DNA from: Hyphomicrobiales bacterium
GTDB lineage: Bacteria; Pseudomonadota; Alphaproteobacteria; Rhizobiales; Beijerinckiaceae
Direction of reading: 5' to 3'
Assembly: GCA_900470775.1 (NCBI GenBank)
Contig: UCBZ01000001.1
Location: forward strand, 1 to 64,000
DNA: 64,000 nt
Made by a program: the position numbers and the translations under genes. This document shows positions 26,359 to 34,652 of the stretch, in pieces (position 1 is the first letter of the stretch; each line of letters starts with the position of its first letter). Below the pieces are notes generated by a model. The model did no database searches. It had not been told where the DNA came from and saw only the letters and a list, made by a program, of their open reading frames with translations.

Positions 26359-27286
26359 CAAAAAACTCCTGTTCCTGGTTGGCGCTGTCCTGGACGCGCA
26401 GGACATAGGACCCGTCGCGCTGGCCGAGCTGGCACCAGAAGACGGTTTCGTCGTTGCACTGAAGCTGGATGGGAGAGCGTGGCGAGGACTGCAGCTCGAT
26501 GACCTGGCCGACCTTCAGCTCGGCGATCTCGCCCAGTGTCATCGGACGCTCCTCGAGGATCGCCTTGAGCTTGACCTCGGTCTTGTGGACCTCGGTCTGG
26601 ATCTGCTTGGTCCAGCGCTGGTCCTTGACCGTGGTGTGGCCGGAGACGACGCGGGCGAGGTTCTGGCGGATCGGGTTCAGGGCCGTCTGCGGGATGACGA
26701 CGAACATCTGCCCGCAATTGTCGAGGCCCTGGACCAGAAGCTGCGACTTCACCGCCAGGTTGCTGCGGCTGCCGATGGCGGCGAAATACATCCGCGTCTC
26801 GACCTGCTCGAAGATGAAGCTGACATTGCAGACCGGGCTGAAGGCCGCCTGCAGGTTCTTCGCGGCGAGTTCGAACAGCGCTTGCGCCACCTGGATCTCG
26901 ATGGGGGTGTAGGGCCGCTCGTCGTCGGGAAAATCCGGCTCGTATTTGTAGGGGCGCTCGCTGCCGTCGGCGCCGAACAGCACTTCGATCAGGGTGAAGA
27001 TGAAGTCGCGGTCGAAGCCGATCAGGATGCGCGAATCCCATTCCGGCGAGTGGAAGATGCCGGCGATGGTGTTGTGGGCATGGGCGTTCAGCGCATCGCC
27101 GATCCGCTGGCTCTGGACGTTGGCGACGGAGAAATAGGTCGGCGAGGTCGACATCTGGCGGACGTCCTCGGCGCAGCCCGTCGCCAGCCGGTCGAAGACC
27201 ATGCGCAGCATCGGCAGCCGGTCGATCGAGATGCCGGTCGATTCGAGGAGCTTGTCCTCGCGGATCGCTTGTGCGGCGGTGCTCAT
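26339..27286 (-). CDS. fliM: Flagellar motor switch protein FliM
   Basis: 315 residues. The central CheC-like domain (LIGFDRDFIFTLIEVLFGADG, YTPIEIQVAQALFELAAKNLQAAFS) and C-terminal SpoA domain (VELKAILEERPMTLGEIAELKVGQVIEL-like) are clear. The N-terminal CheY-P-binding peptide, usually LSQxEIDxLL, is not recognisable, as in other rhizobial FliM. The start overlaps the motA stop (TGATG). Confidence 0.95.
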   Translation of the reverse strand: MSTAAQAIREDKLLESTGISIDRLPMLRMVFDRLATGCAEDVRQMSTSPTYFSVANVQSQRIGDALNAHAHNTIAGIFHSPEWDSRILIGFDRDFIFTLIEVLFGADGSERPYKYEPDFPDDERPYTPIEIQVAQALFELAAKNLQAAFSPVCNVSFIFEQVETRMYFAAIGSRSNLAVKSQLLVQGLDNCGQMFVVIPQTALNPIRQNLARVVSGHTTVKDQRWTKQIQTEVHKTEVKLKAILEERPMTLGEIAELKVGQVIELQSSPRSPIQLQCNDETVFWCQLGQRDGSYVLRVQDSANQEQEFFDDLLSR

Positions 27287-28185
27287 CAGGCGGCTTCCTT
27301 CTGGGCGCGGTCATTGGCCGGCGTGCGCTGGCTGCCGCCGCTGATCGTCTTGTCCTCGACCTCGTCGATGGAGGGCCGCTCGGCCGCGGCGATGACCTTG
27401 CGGCCATATTCGAGCGCGACCTGCGGGGCGGCGCCGTTGATGAAGGCGAGCAGCGTCTGCTTCACGACGATGTAGACCCGCGCCTGCTTCTCCCGCGTCG
27501 CCTTGATCTTGAGCGAGATCGGCCCGATCACCGCATAGGAGAAGAAGATGCCGGCGAAGGTGCCGACCAGGGCTGCGCCGATGAAGCCGCCGAGTAGCGC
27601 CGGCGACTGGTCGATCGCGCCCATCGCCTTGATCACGCCGAGCACGGCGGCGACGATGCCGAGCGCGGGCAGGGCTTCCGAGACGGTGCCGAGGGCAAAG
27701 TAGGGCTTCAGACTGTCCTTGAGGTGGCTGTCGATCTCCTCGTCGAGCAGGGCCTCGACCTCATGGGCCTGCGCCTTGCCGACGATGATCAATCGGAAGT
27801 AATCGCAGATGAAGGTGGTCAGGATGGGGTCGGCGAGGACGCTCGGATAACTGGCGAACAGCGTCGATTCATGGGGCGTCTCGATATGCTGCTCGATCTC
27901 GGCGCGGCCCTTGTTGCGGAGCTCGCGCATCAGTGCGTAGAGAATGCCGAGGACCTCGAAATAGTGAGCCTGGGTCGGTGTGGCGTTGCGCATCGCCTCC
28001 ATCACGGCGGTGCCGGTATCGGCGACCGTCTTCATCGGATTGGCGACGATATAGGTCCCGATCGCCGTTCCGAGGATGATGACCAGTTCCCAGGGCTGCC
28101 AGAGCACGGCGACATGTCCGCCCATGGCGGCAAAGCCGCCGATGAGCGAGCCCACCGCAATCAACAATCCGATCAGTACGCTCAA
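27286..28185 (-). CDS. motA: Flagellar stator protein MotA
   Basis: 299 residues. Four membrane helices (VLIGLLIAVGSLIGGFAAMGG first; PALGIVAAVLGVIKAMG and IGAALVGTFAGIFFSYAVIGP later) plus a cytosolic loop with Arg/Glu residues for FliG contact. The first residue of MotA homologues aligns with a TTG at 28185, preceded by AAGGAG; the frame is open to 28317, but no homology extends upstream. A TTG start would dampen translation relative to the downstream C-ring genes. Confidence 0.94.
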   Translation of the reverse strand: MSVLIGLLIAVGSLIGGFAAMGGHVAVLWQPWELVIILGTAIGTYIVANPMKTVADTGTAVMEAMRNATPTQAHYFEVLGILYALMRELRNKGRAEIEQHIETPHESTLFASYPSVLADPILTTFICDYFRLIIVGKAQAHEVEALLDEEIDSHLKDSLKPYFALGTVSEALPALGIVAAVLGVIKAMGAIDQSPALLGGFIGAALVGTFAGIFFSYAVIGPISLKIKATREKQARVYIVVKQTLLAFINGAAPQVALEYGRKVIAAAERPSIDEVEDKTISGGSQRTPANDRAQKEAA

Positions 28186-28361
28186 CGCGCCTCTCCTTCT
28201 CGTCCATGGCAGCTGCTCGCAAACTGCAAATAGAGCCGTAGAGGAGGTGGCTTGCGCGAAGCTGAAATGACCGGTCAGCCGCCGGGTCAGGTCCACGCAA
28301 GCCTTGCACGGGAGCATGACGCCAAGAAGATCGGCTTGATCTTGTTGCTGCGGAGGCCCCG

Positions 28362-29453
28362 ATGACCACGACCATGCTCAGCTATCAGGCGGTCGCGCGC
28401 AACATCACGCAATCGCTGGCCCGGACGGCGGCCAAGCCGGACGTTGCCGCCAGCGCCGCCTATTTCGAGAAGAACATCGGCAAGGTGAAGACGCTGGACG
28501 ACTTCATGAAGGATGACCGGCTCTATCGTTATGCGGTCGATGCCTTCGGCCTGGGCGAGATGGCCTATGCCAAGGCCTTCATGCGCAAGGTGCTGGAAGG
28601 TGGCGTCGGCTCGTCCAACACCTTCGCCAACAAGCTCTCGGACAAGCGCTATCGCGAATTCGCGGCCGCCTTCGATTTCTCGACGCAGCAGGCCGAGACG
28701 AGCTATTTCGCGGCCAATATCGCCAAGGTGAAGACCGTCACGGCTTTCACATCCGACAGCGCCGCGCGGATGTTCGATTTCGCGATCGAGGCGTTCGGGC
28801 TGGAAACGATCGTCGATACGCCCAAGGAGAAGGCCGCCGTCACCGCGGCGCTGCATCTCGGCAAGGACTCGCCGCTGCATTTCGACGATCCGGCGCTCGA
28901 CACGCGGTTCCGCGACTTCCTCAAAGCCTTCGACTTCGCCACCAAGGGTCCGAAAACGACCAGCGACAAGCCGGCGATGCAGCAGGTCGTCGACCGGCAC
29001 AACGGCGTGGTCCGGGCAGACCAGGCCAAGGTCACGGTCGAGAAATATACCCGCCAGAAGATGGAGCTCGATGCCGGCGCCAGCAATGAGAGCGTCCGGC
29101 TCGCCTTGTATTTCCAGCGCAAGGCGCCCGATATCACCGACCCCTACCAGATCATGGCCGATCCGGCCCTGCTGAAGGTCGTGCAGACGGCGCTCGGGCT
29201 GCCGAAGGAAATCGGCGCGATCGATCTCGACAAGCAGGCCGAGATCTACAAGTCGCGGATCGACTTCAAGGATTTCAAGGATCCGGTGAAGCTGCAGTCC
29301 TTCATCACCCGCTTCACGGCGCTGGCCGATTCCCAGAACGGCAGCGCCGCCGCGGCCGGCGCGATCTCCATCCTCGTTGGTCCGCCGATGGCGGCGGGCG
29401 TGAGCATGGACACGCTCTTCAGCATTCAGAACCTGCGCCTCGGGGGCCTTTGA
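28362..29453 (+). CDS. DUF1217 flagellar-locus protein
   Basis: 363 residues. Repeats of a helical module (FEKNIGKVKTLDDFMKDDRLYRYAVDAFGLGEM; FAANIAKVKTVTAFTSDSAARMFDFAIEAFGLETI) are characteristic of DUF1217 proteins of rhizobial flagellar loci (orf23 of Sinorhizobium), found beside flgF. No signal peptide or membrane helix. GGAGG precedes the ATG at 28362. Function is unknown; the internal duplication and charge suggest a secreted or scaffold protein. It is divergent from motA across 176 bp. Confidence 0.9.
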   Translation: MTTTMLSYQAVARNITQSLARTAAKPDVAASAAYFEKNIGKVKTLDDFMKDDRLYRYAVDAFGLGEMAYAKAFMRKVLEGGVGSSNTFANKLSDKRYREFAAAFDFSTQQAETSYFAANIAKVKTVTAFTSDSAARMFDFAIEAFGLETIVDTPKEKAAVTAALHLGKDSPLHFDDPALDTRFRDFLKAFDFATKGPKTTSDKPAMQQVVDRHNGVVRADQAKVTVEKYTRQKMELDAGASNESVRLALYFQRKAPDITDPYQIMADPALLKVVQTALGLPKEIGAIDLDKQAEIYKSRIDFKDFKDPVKLQSFITRFTALADSQNGSAAAAGAISILVGPPMAAGVSMDTLFSIQNLRLGGL

Positions 29454-29455
29454 CC

Positions 29456-30178
29456 ATGCAGCCTGCCATCTATGTCGGCCTGTCGTCCCAGCTTGTGCTC
29501 GAGAAGCGCATGGAGACGCTGGCCCGCAACGTCGCCAACATGAACACGGCGGGATTCCGGGCCGAGGAGGTCAAGTTCTCGACCTTCCTGTCGAAGAAGG
29601 GCACCGATGGCGTCAGCTTCGCCTCGCCGGGCGAGACCTATATCAGCCGGATTCCCGGTGGCCTCGACAAGACCGGAAACCCGCTCGACGTCGCCGTCGA
29701 GGGCGAGGGCTGGTTTGCGATCAACACCCCGGCCGGCACGGTCTACACCCGCGACGGACGCATGAAGATGTCGGCGCAGGGCGAGCTGCGGACGCTCATG
29801 GACCATCCGGTGCTGGATGCCGGCGGCGCGCCGATGCAGCTCGATCCCGAGGGCGGCCCTCCGACGATCGCCCGCGACGGCATGATCTGGCAGGGCCAGC
29901 AGCAGGTCGGCGCGCTCGGCCTGTTCTCGATCGATCCGGCGGCGAAGCTGCAGCGCCACGACAATTCCGGCGTGATCCCCGACCGCCCTGCGACCCCGAT
30001 CCTCGACTTCGTCATCAACGGCGTGCGTCAGGGCTATGTCGAGGGCTCGAACGTCAACCCGATCCGCGAGATGACCAAGCTGATTGCGGTGACGCGGGCC
30101 TTCGAGAGCGCGGCGAACGCGATCGACAAGGGCGAGAAGGCCGTCGACGGCGCCATCCGCACGCTCGGCGAAAGCTGA
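29456..30178 (+). CDS. flgF: Flagellar proximal rod protein FlgF
   Basis: 240 residues. The N-terminal rod motif (LEKRMETLARNVANMNTAGFRAEEV) and C-terminal helix (FESAANAIDKGEKAVDGAIRTLG) are those of the FlgF/FlgG family; NPIREM and the G-W-F pattern in the middle are typical. The preceding gene stops at 29453, two bases before the ATG at 29456. It forms part of the rod. Confidence 0.95.
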   Translation: MQPAIYVGLSSQLVLEKRMETLARNVANMNTAGFRAEEVKFSTFLSKKGTDGVSFASPGETYISRIPGGLDKTGNPLDVAVEGEGWFAINTPAGTVYTRDGRMKMSAQGELRTLMDHPVLDAGGAPMQLDPEGGPPTIARDGMIWQGQQQVGALGLFSIDPAAKLQRHDNSGVIPDRPATPILDFVINGVRQGYVEGSNVNPIREMTKLIAVTRAFESAANAIDKGEKAVDGAIRTLGES

Positions 30179-30248
30179 GCGTCGCCCGCGCCCGCGCCTC
30201 CGCATTCCCGGCCTGCGCGCCAGCTCCCTACCATCAGACAGGATCGCG

Positions 30249-31571
30249 ATGAACGCGCTGACACGGCTGGAACATGCGCTCGCCGGCGGTCCCCTTCCGC
30301 AGGATCTGGTTTCGATCAGCGGCTCGGTCTCCGAGGTCACGCCGGCGGCGCTGCGGGTGCGTGGCCTCTCGCGCTTCGTGCGGCTGGGCGAGCGCATCGC
30401 GCTGTCGACGAATGGCCGCGAGGAACTCGGCGAGGCGATCCGGATCGACCGCGACGGCGTGCTGGTGAAGCCCTTCGCCAGCACGGTCGGCGTCGGCCTG
30501 GGCGCGCGCGCCAGCGTGGCGGGGCCGCTTGCCTTACGCCCGACCCAGGGCTGGAAGGGGCGCGTCATCAACGCCTTCGGCGAGCCGATCGACGAGGGCG
30601 GGCCGCTTCTGCCCGGCGATGTCGCGATGCCGACTGAGGGACCGCCGCCGGAGGCGATGAAGCGGGCGCGCGTGACGCGGCCGATCCGCACCGGCGTCAA
30701 GGTCATCGACCTGTTCACGCCGCTTTGCGCCGGACAGCGCATCGGCGTCTTCGCCGGTTCCGGCGTCGGCAAGTCGAGCCTGCTCTCGATGCTGGCACGA
30801 GCTCCGGGCTTCACCACGATCGTGATCGGGCTGGTTGGCGAGCGCGGGCGCGAGGTTCGCGAATTCCTCGACGATACGCTGGGCGCCATGCGCGCGCATG
30901 CGGTCGCCGTCGTCTCGACCAGCGACGAGAGCGCGATGATGCGAAGGCTCGCGCCGAACACCGCGATGGCGGTCGCCGAGTATTTCCGCGACCAGGGCGA
31001 GGACGTTCTGCTGATCATCGATTCCGTCACCCGCCTTGCCCATGCCGCGCGCGACGTCGCGCTGGCGGCGGGCGAGCCGGCGGTGGCGCGCGGCTATACG
31101 CCGAGCGTCTTCAGCACCCTGCCGAAGCTGCTCGAGCGGGCCGGTCCCGGCGTCGAGGGCACCGGCACGATCACCGGGATCTTCTCGGTCCTGATCGATG
31201 GCGACGACCATAACGATCCGGTCGCCGACTCGATCCGCGGCACGCTCGATGGCCATCTCGTGCTCGACCGCGCGATCGCCGATCAGGGTCGTTATCCGGC
31301 GGTCAATGTGCTGGGCTCGGTCTCGCGCCTGGCGCATCATGTCTGGACGCCCGAGCAGCGTGGTCTCGCCTCGCGGATGAAGGCGCTTGTCGCCCGTTTC
31401 GAGGACACCCGCGATTTGCGCCTGATGGGCGGCTACCAGGCCGGGGCCGATGCCGAGCTCGACAAGGCGATCGTGCTGGTCCCGAAGATCTACGAGGCGC
31501 TGCATCAGGACATGAGCGCGGCGCTGAGCCAGGACGCCTTCAAGGATCTGGCGAGTACCCTGCAGGGCTAA
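30249..31571 (+). CDS. fliI: Flagellar protein export ATPase FliI
   Basis: 440 residues. F1-type ATPase: Walker A GVFAGSGVGKSS near residue 170, Walker B VLLIIDSVTR, and the FliI-specific GLVGERGREVREFLDD. The N-terminal domain starts at residue 17. It energises export of rod, hook and filament subunits. It is separated from flgF by 70 bp. Confidence 0.97.
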   Translation: MNALTRLEHALAGGPLPQDLVSISGSVSEVTPAALRVRGLSRFVRLGERIALSTNGREELGEAIRIDRDGVLVKPFASTVGVGLGARASVAGPLALRPTQGWKGRVINAFGEPIDEGGPLLPGDVAMPTEGPPPEAMKRARVTRPIRTGVKVIDLFTPLCAGQRIGVFAGSGVGKSSLLSMLARAPGFTTIVIGLVGERGREVREFLDDTLGAMRAHAVAVVSTSDESAMMRRLAPNTAMAVAEYFRDQGEDVLLIIDSVTRLAHAARDVALAAGEPAVARGYTPSVFSTLPKLLERAGPGVEGTGTITGIFSVLIDGDDHNDPVADSIRGTLDGHLVLDRAIADQGRYPAVNVLGSVSRLAHHVWTPEQRGLASRMKALVARFEDTRDLRLMGGYQAGADAELDKAIVLVPKIYEALHQDMSAALSQDAFKDLASTLQG

Positions 31572-31610
31572 CCTTGCTTTCGCTCCCGACACTTGGCGCA
31601 CCAAACACGC

Positions 31611-31730
31611 CGTCATCCTGGCCGAAGCGAAGCGGAGCGCCGGGATCCATCGTAGAGCCAAATTCTTGGACGGAACTGGCCTCCGATGGATCCCGGCGCT
31701 GCGCCGCTACGCGGCTTGGCCAGGATGACG
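31611..31730. repeat. Long intergenic palindrome, family A copy 1
   Basis: 120 bp between convergent fliI and the FliL-like gene. Outer arms CGTCATCCTGGCC (31611-31623) and GGCCAGGATGACG (31718-31730) are perfect, and the inner arms are GCGCCGGGATCCATC and GATGGATCCCGGCGC. A near identical element occurs at 49983-50090. It would form a long hairpin in either transcript. Confidence 0.85.
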
Positions 31731-31797
31731 GCTTCGTTTTACGAGACAGCTCGGTGTGTGGTTTCGAGGCGAAGCAAGCACCGCCAAAAAACGGCAA

Positions 31798-32253
31798 TCA
31801 GCTCCGCAGCTGGTCCTTGCGGACGTAGTTGAACTCCTTGACCAGCACGTCCTTGACGAGGTCGCCGCCGAGGCGGGTGTTGACGCCGGCCCGCACCGCC
31901 TTCAGCAGCGCGTCGATGTCGACGCGCTCGAGCCGGGAGAAATCGACCCTGGCGTTGGAGTAGATCGCCCGCAGCGCCTCGTCGCGGACATAGGCGTGCG
32001 GCTTCACGGTCATCTGCCGCATCGTGCGCGCATCGGCGGTGAAGACGAACTGGGCCGCGACATAGCCCTGGACCTCGCCATTGGCGATGATCGGGACGTG
32101 GATCAGCGCCGTCTCCTCATATTCCAGCCCCTCGAAGAACGGGGTCTCGGATGCCGGCGGCGTTTCCGCGCGCCAGGTCAAGGCGAGGTGGCCCGACAGC
32201 AGCGTCACGCCGCAGACCCAGACGCCGAGGATGAGGAGGCGCGCGGTCGTCAC
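31798..32253 (-). CDS. FliL-like membrane-anchored protein, second copy in the locus
   Basis: 151 residues from a GTG at 32253 overlapping the upstream stop (GTGA). One N-terminal membrane anchor (LLILGVWVCGVTLLSGHLAL) is followed by a domain that by eye follows the FliL C-terminal pattern: beta strands VAAQFVFTADA, the helix RDEALRAIYSNARVDF, then AGVNTRLGGDLVKDVLVKEFNYV, as in the FliL ending KVKDVYFTEF. It would sit at the stator in the periplasm. A second, more typical FliL is at 48701. The identity is inference. Confidence 0.6.
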   Translation of the reverse strand: MTTARLLILGVWVCGVTLLSGHLALTWRAETPPASETPFFEGLEYEETALIHVPIIANGEVQGYVAAQFVFTADARTMRQMTVKPHAYVRDEALRAIYSNARVDFSRLERVDIDALLKAVRAGVNTRLGGDLVKDVLVKEFNYVRKDQLRS

Positions 32254-32744
32254 GAGGCGTGCGCCTTGGCGCTCGCTGCGCCGGCGATGCGGGAGGTGGC
32301 CGAATAGGTGCCGTCCGATTCCGCCTCGATCAGCGTGGTGGTCATGGCCGCGGCGATCTCACGGACCGCGTCGAGATGCATGCCGATGGCGAGGCGGTTG
32401 TGCTCGAGCTTCAGCCGCAATGTCGAGAGGCGCGCGATCAGCCAACCGTCGCCGACCTCGTCGCGCATCGCGCGCATGGCGCGACTGGCGTCGAGCAGCA
32501 ACCGGCTCTTGATCTCGTTGAGGCGGTTGAAGTCGGCGCTGCGCAGCGCCATTACCTCGGCGGTCTCGTGATCGAGCGCCTGTTCGAGACGGTCCAGCAC
32601 GGACCACAGCGCGCGCGAGGCGCCGGACGGCACCACCGGCTCGCCCAGGATCTCGCCCCGGATGGGTTCGGATGGCGTGACCAGGGCTGGCAGGCCGGGA
32701 AGCCTGGCCTCGGCGATGGCGGTATCGTCGTGCTGGTCGCTCAT
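32250..32744 (-). CDS. FlgN-like flagellar chaperone
   Basis: 164 residues. After a Pro-rich start, residues 45-145 form long helices (WSVLDRLEQALDHETAEVMALR, SADFNRLNEIKSRLLLDASRAMRAM, KLEHNRLAIGMHLDAVREIAAAMTTTL) with a TYSATSR tail, the architecture of FlgN, which chaperones hook-filament junction proteins FlgK and FlgL. Sequence similarity is low, so the call rests on architecture and position. It ends in the GTGA overlap with the FliL-like gene. Confidence 0.55.
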   Translation of the reverse strand: MSDQHDDTAIAEARLPGLPALVTPSEPIRGEILGEPVVPSGASRALWSVLDRLEQALDHETAEVMALRSADFNRLNEIKSRLLLDASRAMRAMRDEVGDGWLIARLSTLRLKLEHNRLAIGMHLDAVREIAAAMTTTLIEAESDGTYSATSRIAGAASAKAHAS

Positions 32745-32749
32745 GATGA

Positions 32750-33385
32750 TCAGGCCTGTCGGAAGTTGGAGCGGGTCACGCCGCCCGTCGCGGGACGGGT
32801 GAGATTCAGGAAGCGGTTCTCTGCAGCGAGCGGGATGGCGAGGTCGCGCGCATTGGCGCCGGCGATCTTGCTGTCGAGCAGCTTGCTGGCGGCCGCCACG
32901 GCGTTGCCGGATACGGTCGTGTCGGTGTTGTTGCGCGCGGCGATCGCGGCCTCGACCTTCTGGCGGATGCCGAGACCGCCAGCCTTGGCGACCTGGTTGG
33001 CGATCTGCTCGGACATCATCGAACGCCAGACGCCGCCGGCCGTGCCGCTGCCGAAATTATTCGCCGAGGCCTCGGGCATCATCTGCTCGATGAAGGTCGA
33101 GATCACCTGCGCCTCGAATTGCTGCAGGGTCTTGGCGCTTTTGGTCTGGGCGGCGTTGGGCGCGCTGGTCAATTTAGCCGGCACAAGGCTTGCAAATTTC
33201 TCGCGGGCGCCGGCAAGGCCGGGCGAGGCCGCGCCCGGTGCCGCCTCATCGACGGCCGCGGCGAACTGGGTCCCGGCGACGCCGCTGCCCATGCGCTGGA
33301 GCCGGTCGAAGGCGACCTGCTGTCGCATCGGGTCGGCGGCGCGCGCGACGTCGAGAACGATATCCGACGGAGGAGAAATCGCCAT
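32750..33385 (-). CDS. Rod-binding protein (FlgJ N-terminal domain)
   Basis: 211 residues from the ATG at 33385 (GGAAGG 6 bp upstream). The C-terminal helix pair AKTLQQFEAQVISTFIEQMMPE and WRSMMSEQIANQVAKAGGLGIRQKVE is the rod-binding domain of FlgJ. The muramidase half is absent; the separate SLT enzyme at 14447 can supply it. It probably acts as scaffold for the rod. Confidence 0.8.
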   Translation of the reverse strand: MAISPPSDIVLDVARAADPMRQQVAFDRLQRMGSGVAGTQFAAAVDEAAPGAASPGLAGAREKFASLVPAKLTSAPNAAQTKSAKTLQQFEAQVISTFIEQMMPEASANNFGSGTAGGVWRSMMSEQIANQVAKAGGLGIRQKVEAAIAARNNTDTTVSGNAVAAASKLLDSKIAGANARDLAIPLAAENRFLNLTRPATGGVTRSNFRQA

Positions 33386-33494
33386 TGTCACCTTCCAAGG
33401 TCGTTGAACGATCTGACCTCATCATGCCCGATCAGGCTTATTCCAGGCTTGCGCATGGCGATCGCTGTCGGGGGAAAGACGCGGTCTTCGAAGG

Positions 33495-33893
33495 CTAGAG
33501 GCCTGCCGCCCGCTTGCCTTCCAGCGCATCCATGATCTCGACCAGCGCGCCGTCCTGGTCGCCGCGCAGCTTGACCTTGCGGACATGGTCGACGAGGCGG
33601 GCGGTGCGCTTCTCGCGTCCGGTTTCCGCCAGCACCTGCTTGCCCTGTTCGGCCGCGGTGGCGTCGAGCTCCGAGATCGTGATCGCGACGCGGTGCAGGC
33701 GCTTGGCTGTCATGTCCGAGAACAGGCCGCCGGTCGGGCCGTCGCCATTGAGCGAGACGACGAGCGCGCGCGATTCCTCACGGGCGGCGCCGGCCTTGAG
33801 CTGCGTCGCCTTCTGGCGCCATTCGGCCAGCTTGCGGATGCGCGACTGGATCGCCAGCATGCGCTCGATCGATTTCAGGCGCTTGCTTTGCAT
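33495..33893 (-). CDS. FliJ-like protein of the export apparatus
   Basis: 132 residues, all helical and charged: LKSIERMLAIQSRIRKLAEWRQKATQL at the start and RTARLVDHVRKVKLRGDQDGALVEIMDALEG near the end, like the antiparallel coiled coil of FliJ, the stalk of the export ATPase. It starts 6 bp after fliR, in the export-gate operon. Weak by sequence; the fit is mainly size, composition and context. Confidence 0.55.
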   Translation of the reverse strand: MQSKRLKSIERMLAIQSRIRKLAEWRQKATQLKAGAAREESRALVVSLNGDGPTGGLFSDMTAKRLHRVAITISELDATAAEQGKQVLAETGREKRTARLVDHVRKVKLRGDQDGALVEIMDALEGKRAAGL

Positions 33894-33899
33894 GCCGGG

Positions 33900-34652
33900 T
33901 CAGCCGCGTTCGAGCCAGGCCGAGAAGGTGGTCATGAACAGCTTGAGCGCCTCGGGGCCGGAAAAATAGAGCAGGAACAGGCCGCCTGCGATGACGAAGG
34001 GCAGCGAGATGAAATAGACCGGGATCTGCGGCGTCAGCTTGTTCATCAGGCCGATCGCGAGGTTCACCACCACGCCGTAGATCATGAAGGGGCTGCCGAT
34101 GCGCAGCGCCAGGTAGAATGTCTCCGAGGCGCGGTCGGCGATCTGGATCAGGCCGGCCTGGGCGTCCAGCGGCAGGCCCGGTGCGATGCGGGTATAGGAG
34201 CCGGCGAGCGCGCGGATGACCTCCGCATGCTGGTTGGTGATGAACATCAGCGTCGCGGCCGTCATGGTGATCAGCGTGACGAAGGGGGCGGACGCTTCCG
34301 CCTCGTCGATGGGCAGTCCCGGCAATTGGCCGAGCCCCGCCGCCGTCGCCATTGCGGTCGCGATCGTCTGCAGGGCGAGAAAGAAGAAACGCGCCATCAG
34401 TCCGATCAGCGCCCCGGTCATGGTCTCGGAGACGATGATCCGCAGCAGCGTCGCAGGGGACGGATCGGTAAAGGCGGCGAAGGCCGGTAGGACGAAGGGC
34501 ACGAGCGCCAGCGTCACGCCGACCGCGATGAAGAGCCGGAACCTGACCGGGACGCGCGGGCTCGAGAAGCCCGGCATCAGCATCAGGCAGGCGCCGATGC
34601 GGCAGAAGATCAGGAACGCATGGAGCAGCGTGTCGGGCGTGACCGGCGTCAC
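33900..34652 (-). CDS. fliR: Flagellar export gate protein FliR
   Basis: 250 residues from a GTG at 34652 in a GTGA overlap with the flhA stop. Five to six hydrophobic helices ([67 protein letters not shown]). It forms part of the export gate with FliP and FliQ. Confidence 0.95.
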   Translation of the reverse strand: MTPVTPDTLLHAFLIFCRIGACLMLMPGFSSPRVPVRFRLFIAVGVTLALVPFVLPAFAAFTDPSPATLLRIIVSETMTGALIGLMARFFFLALQTIATAMATAAGLGQLPGLPIDEAEASAPFVTLITMTAATLMFITNQHAEVIRALAGSYTRIAPGLPLDAQAGLIQIADRASETFYLALRIGSPFMIYGVVVNLAIGLMNKLTPQIPVYFISLPFVIAGGLFLLYFSGPEALKLFMTTFSAWLERG

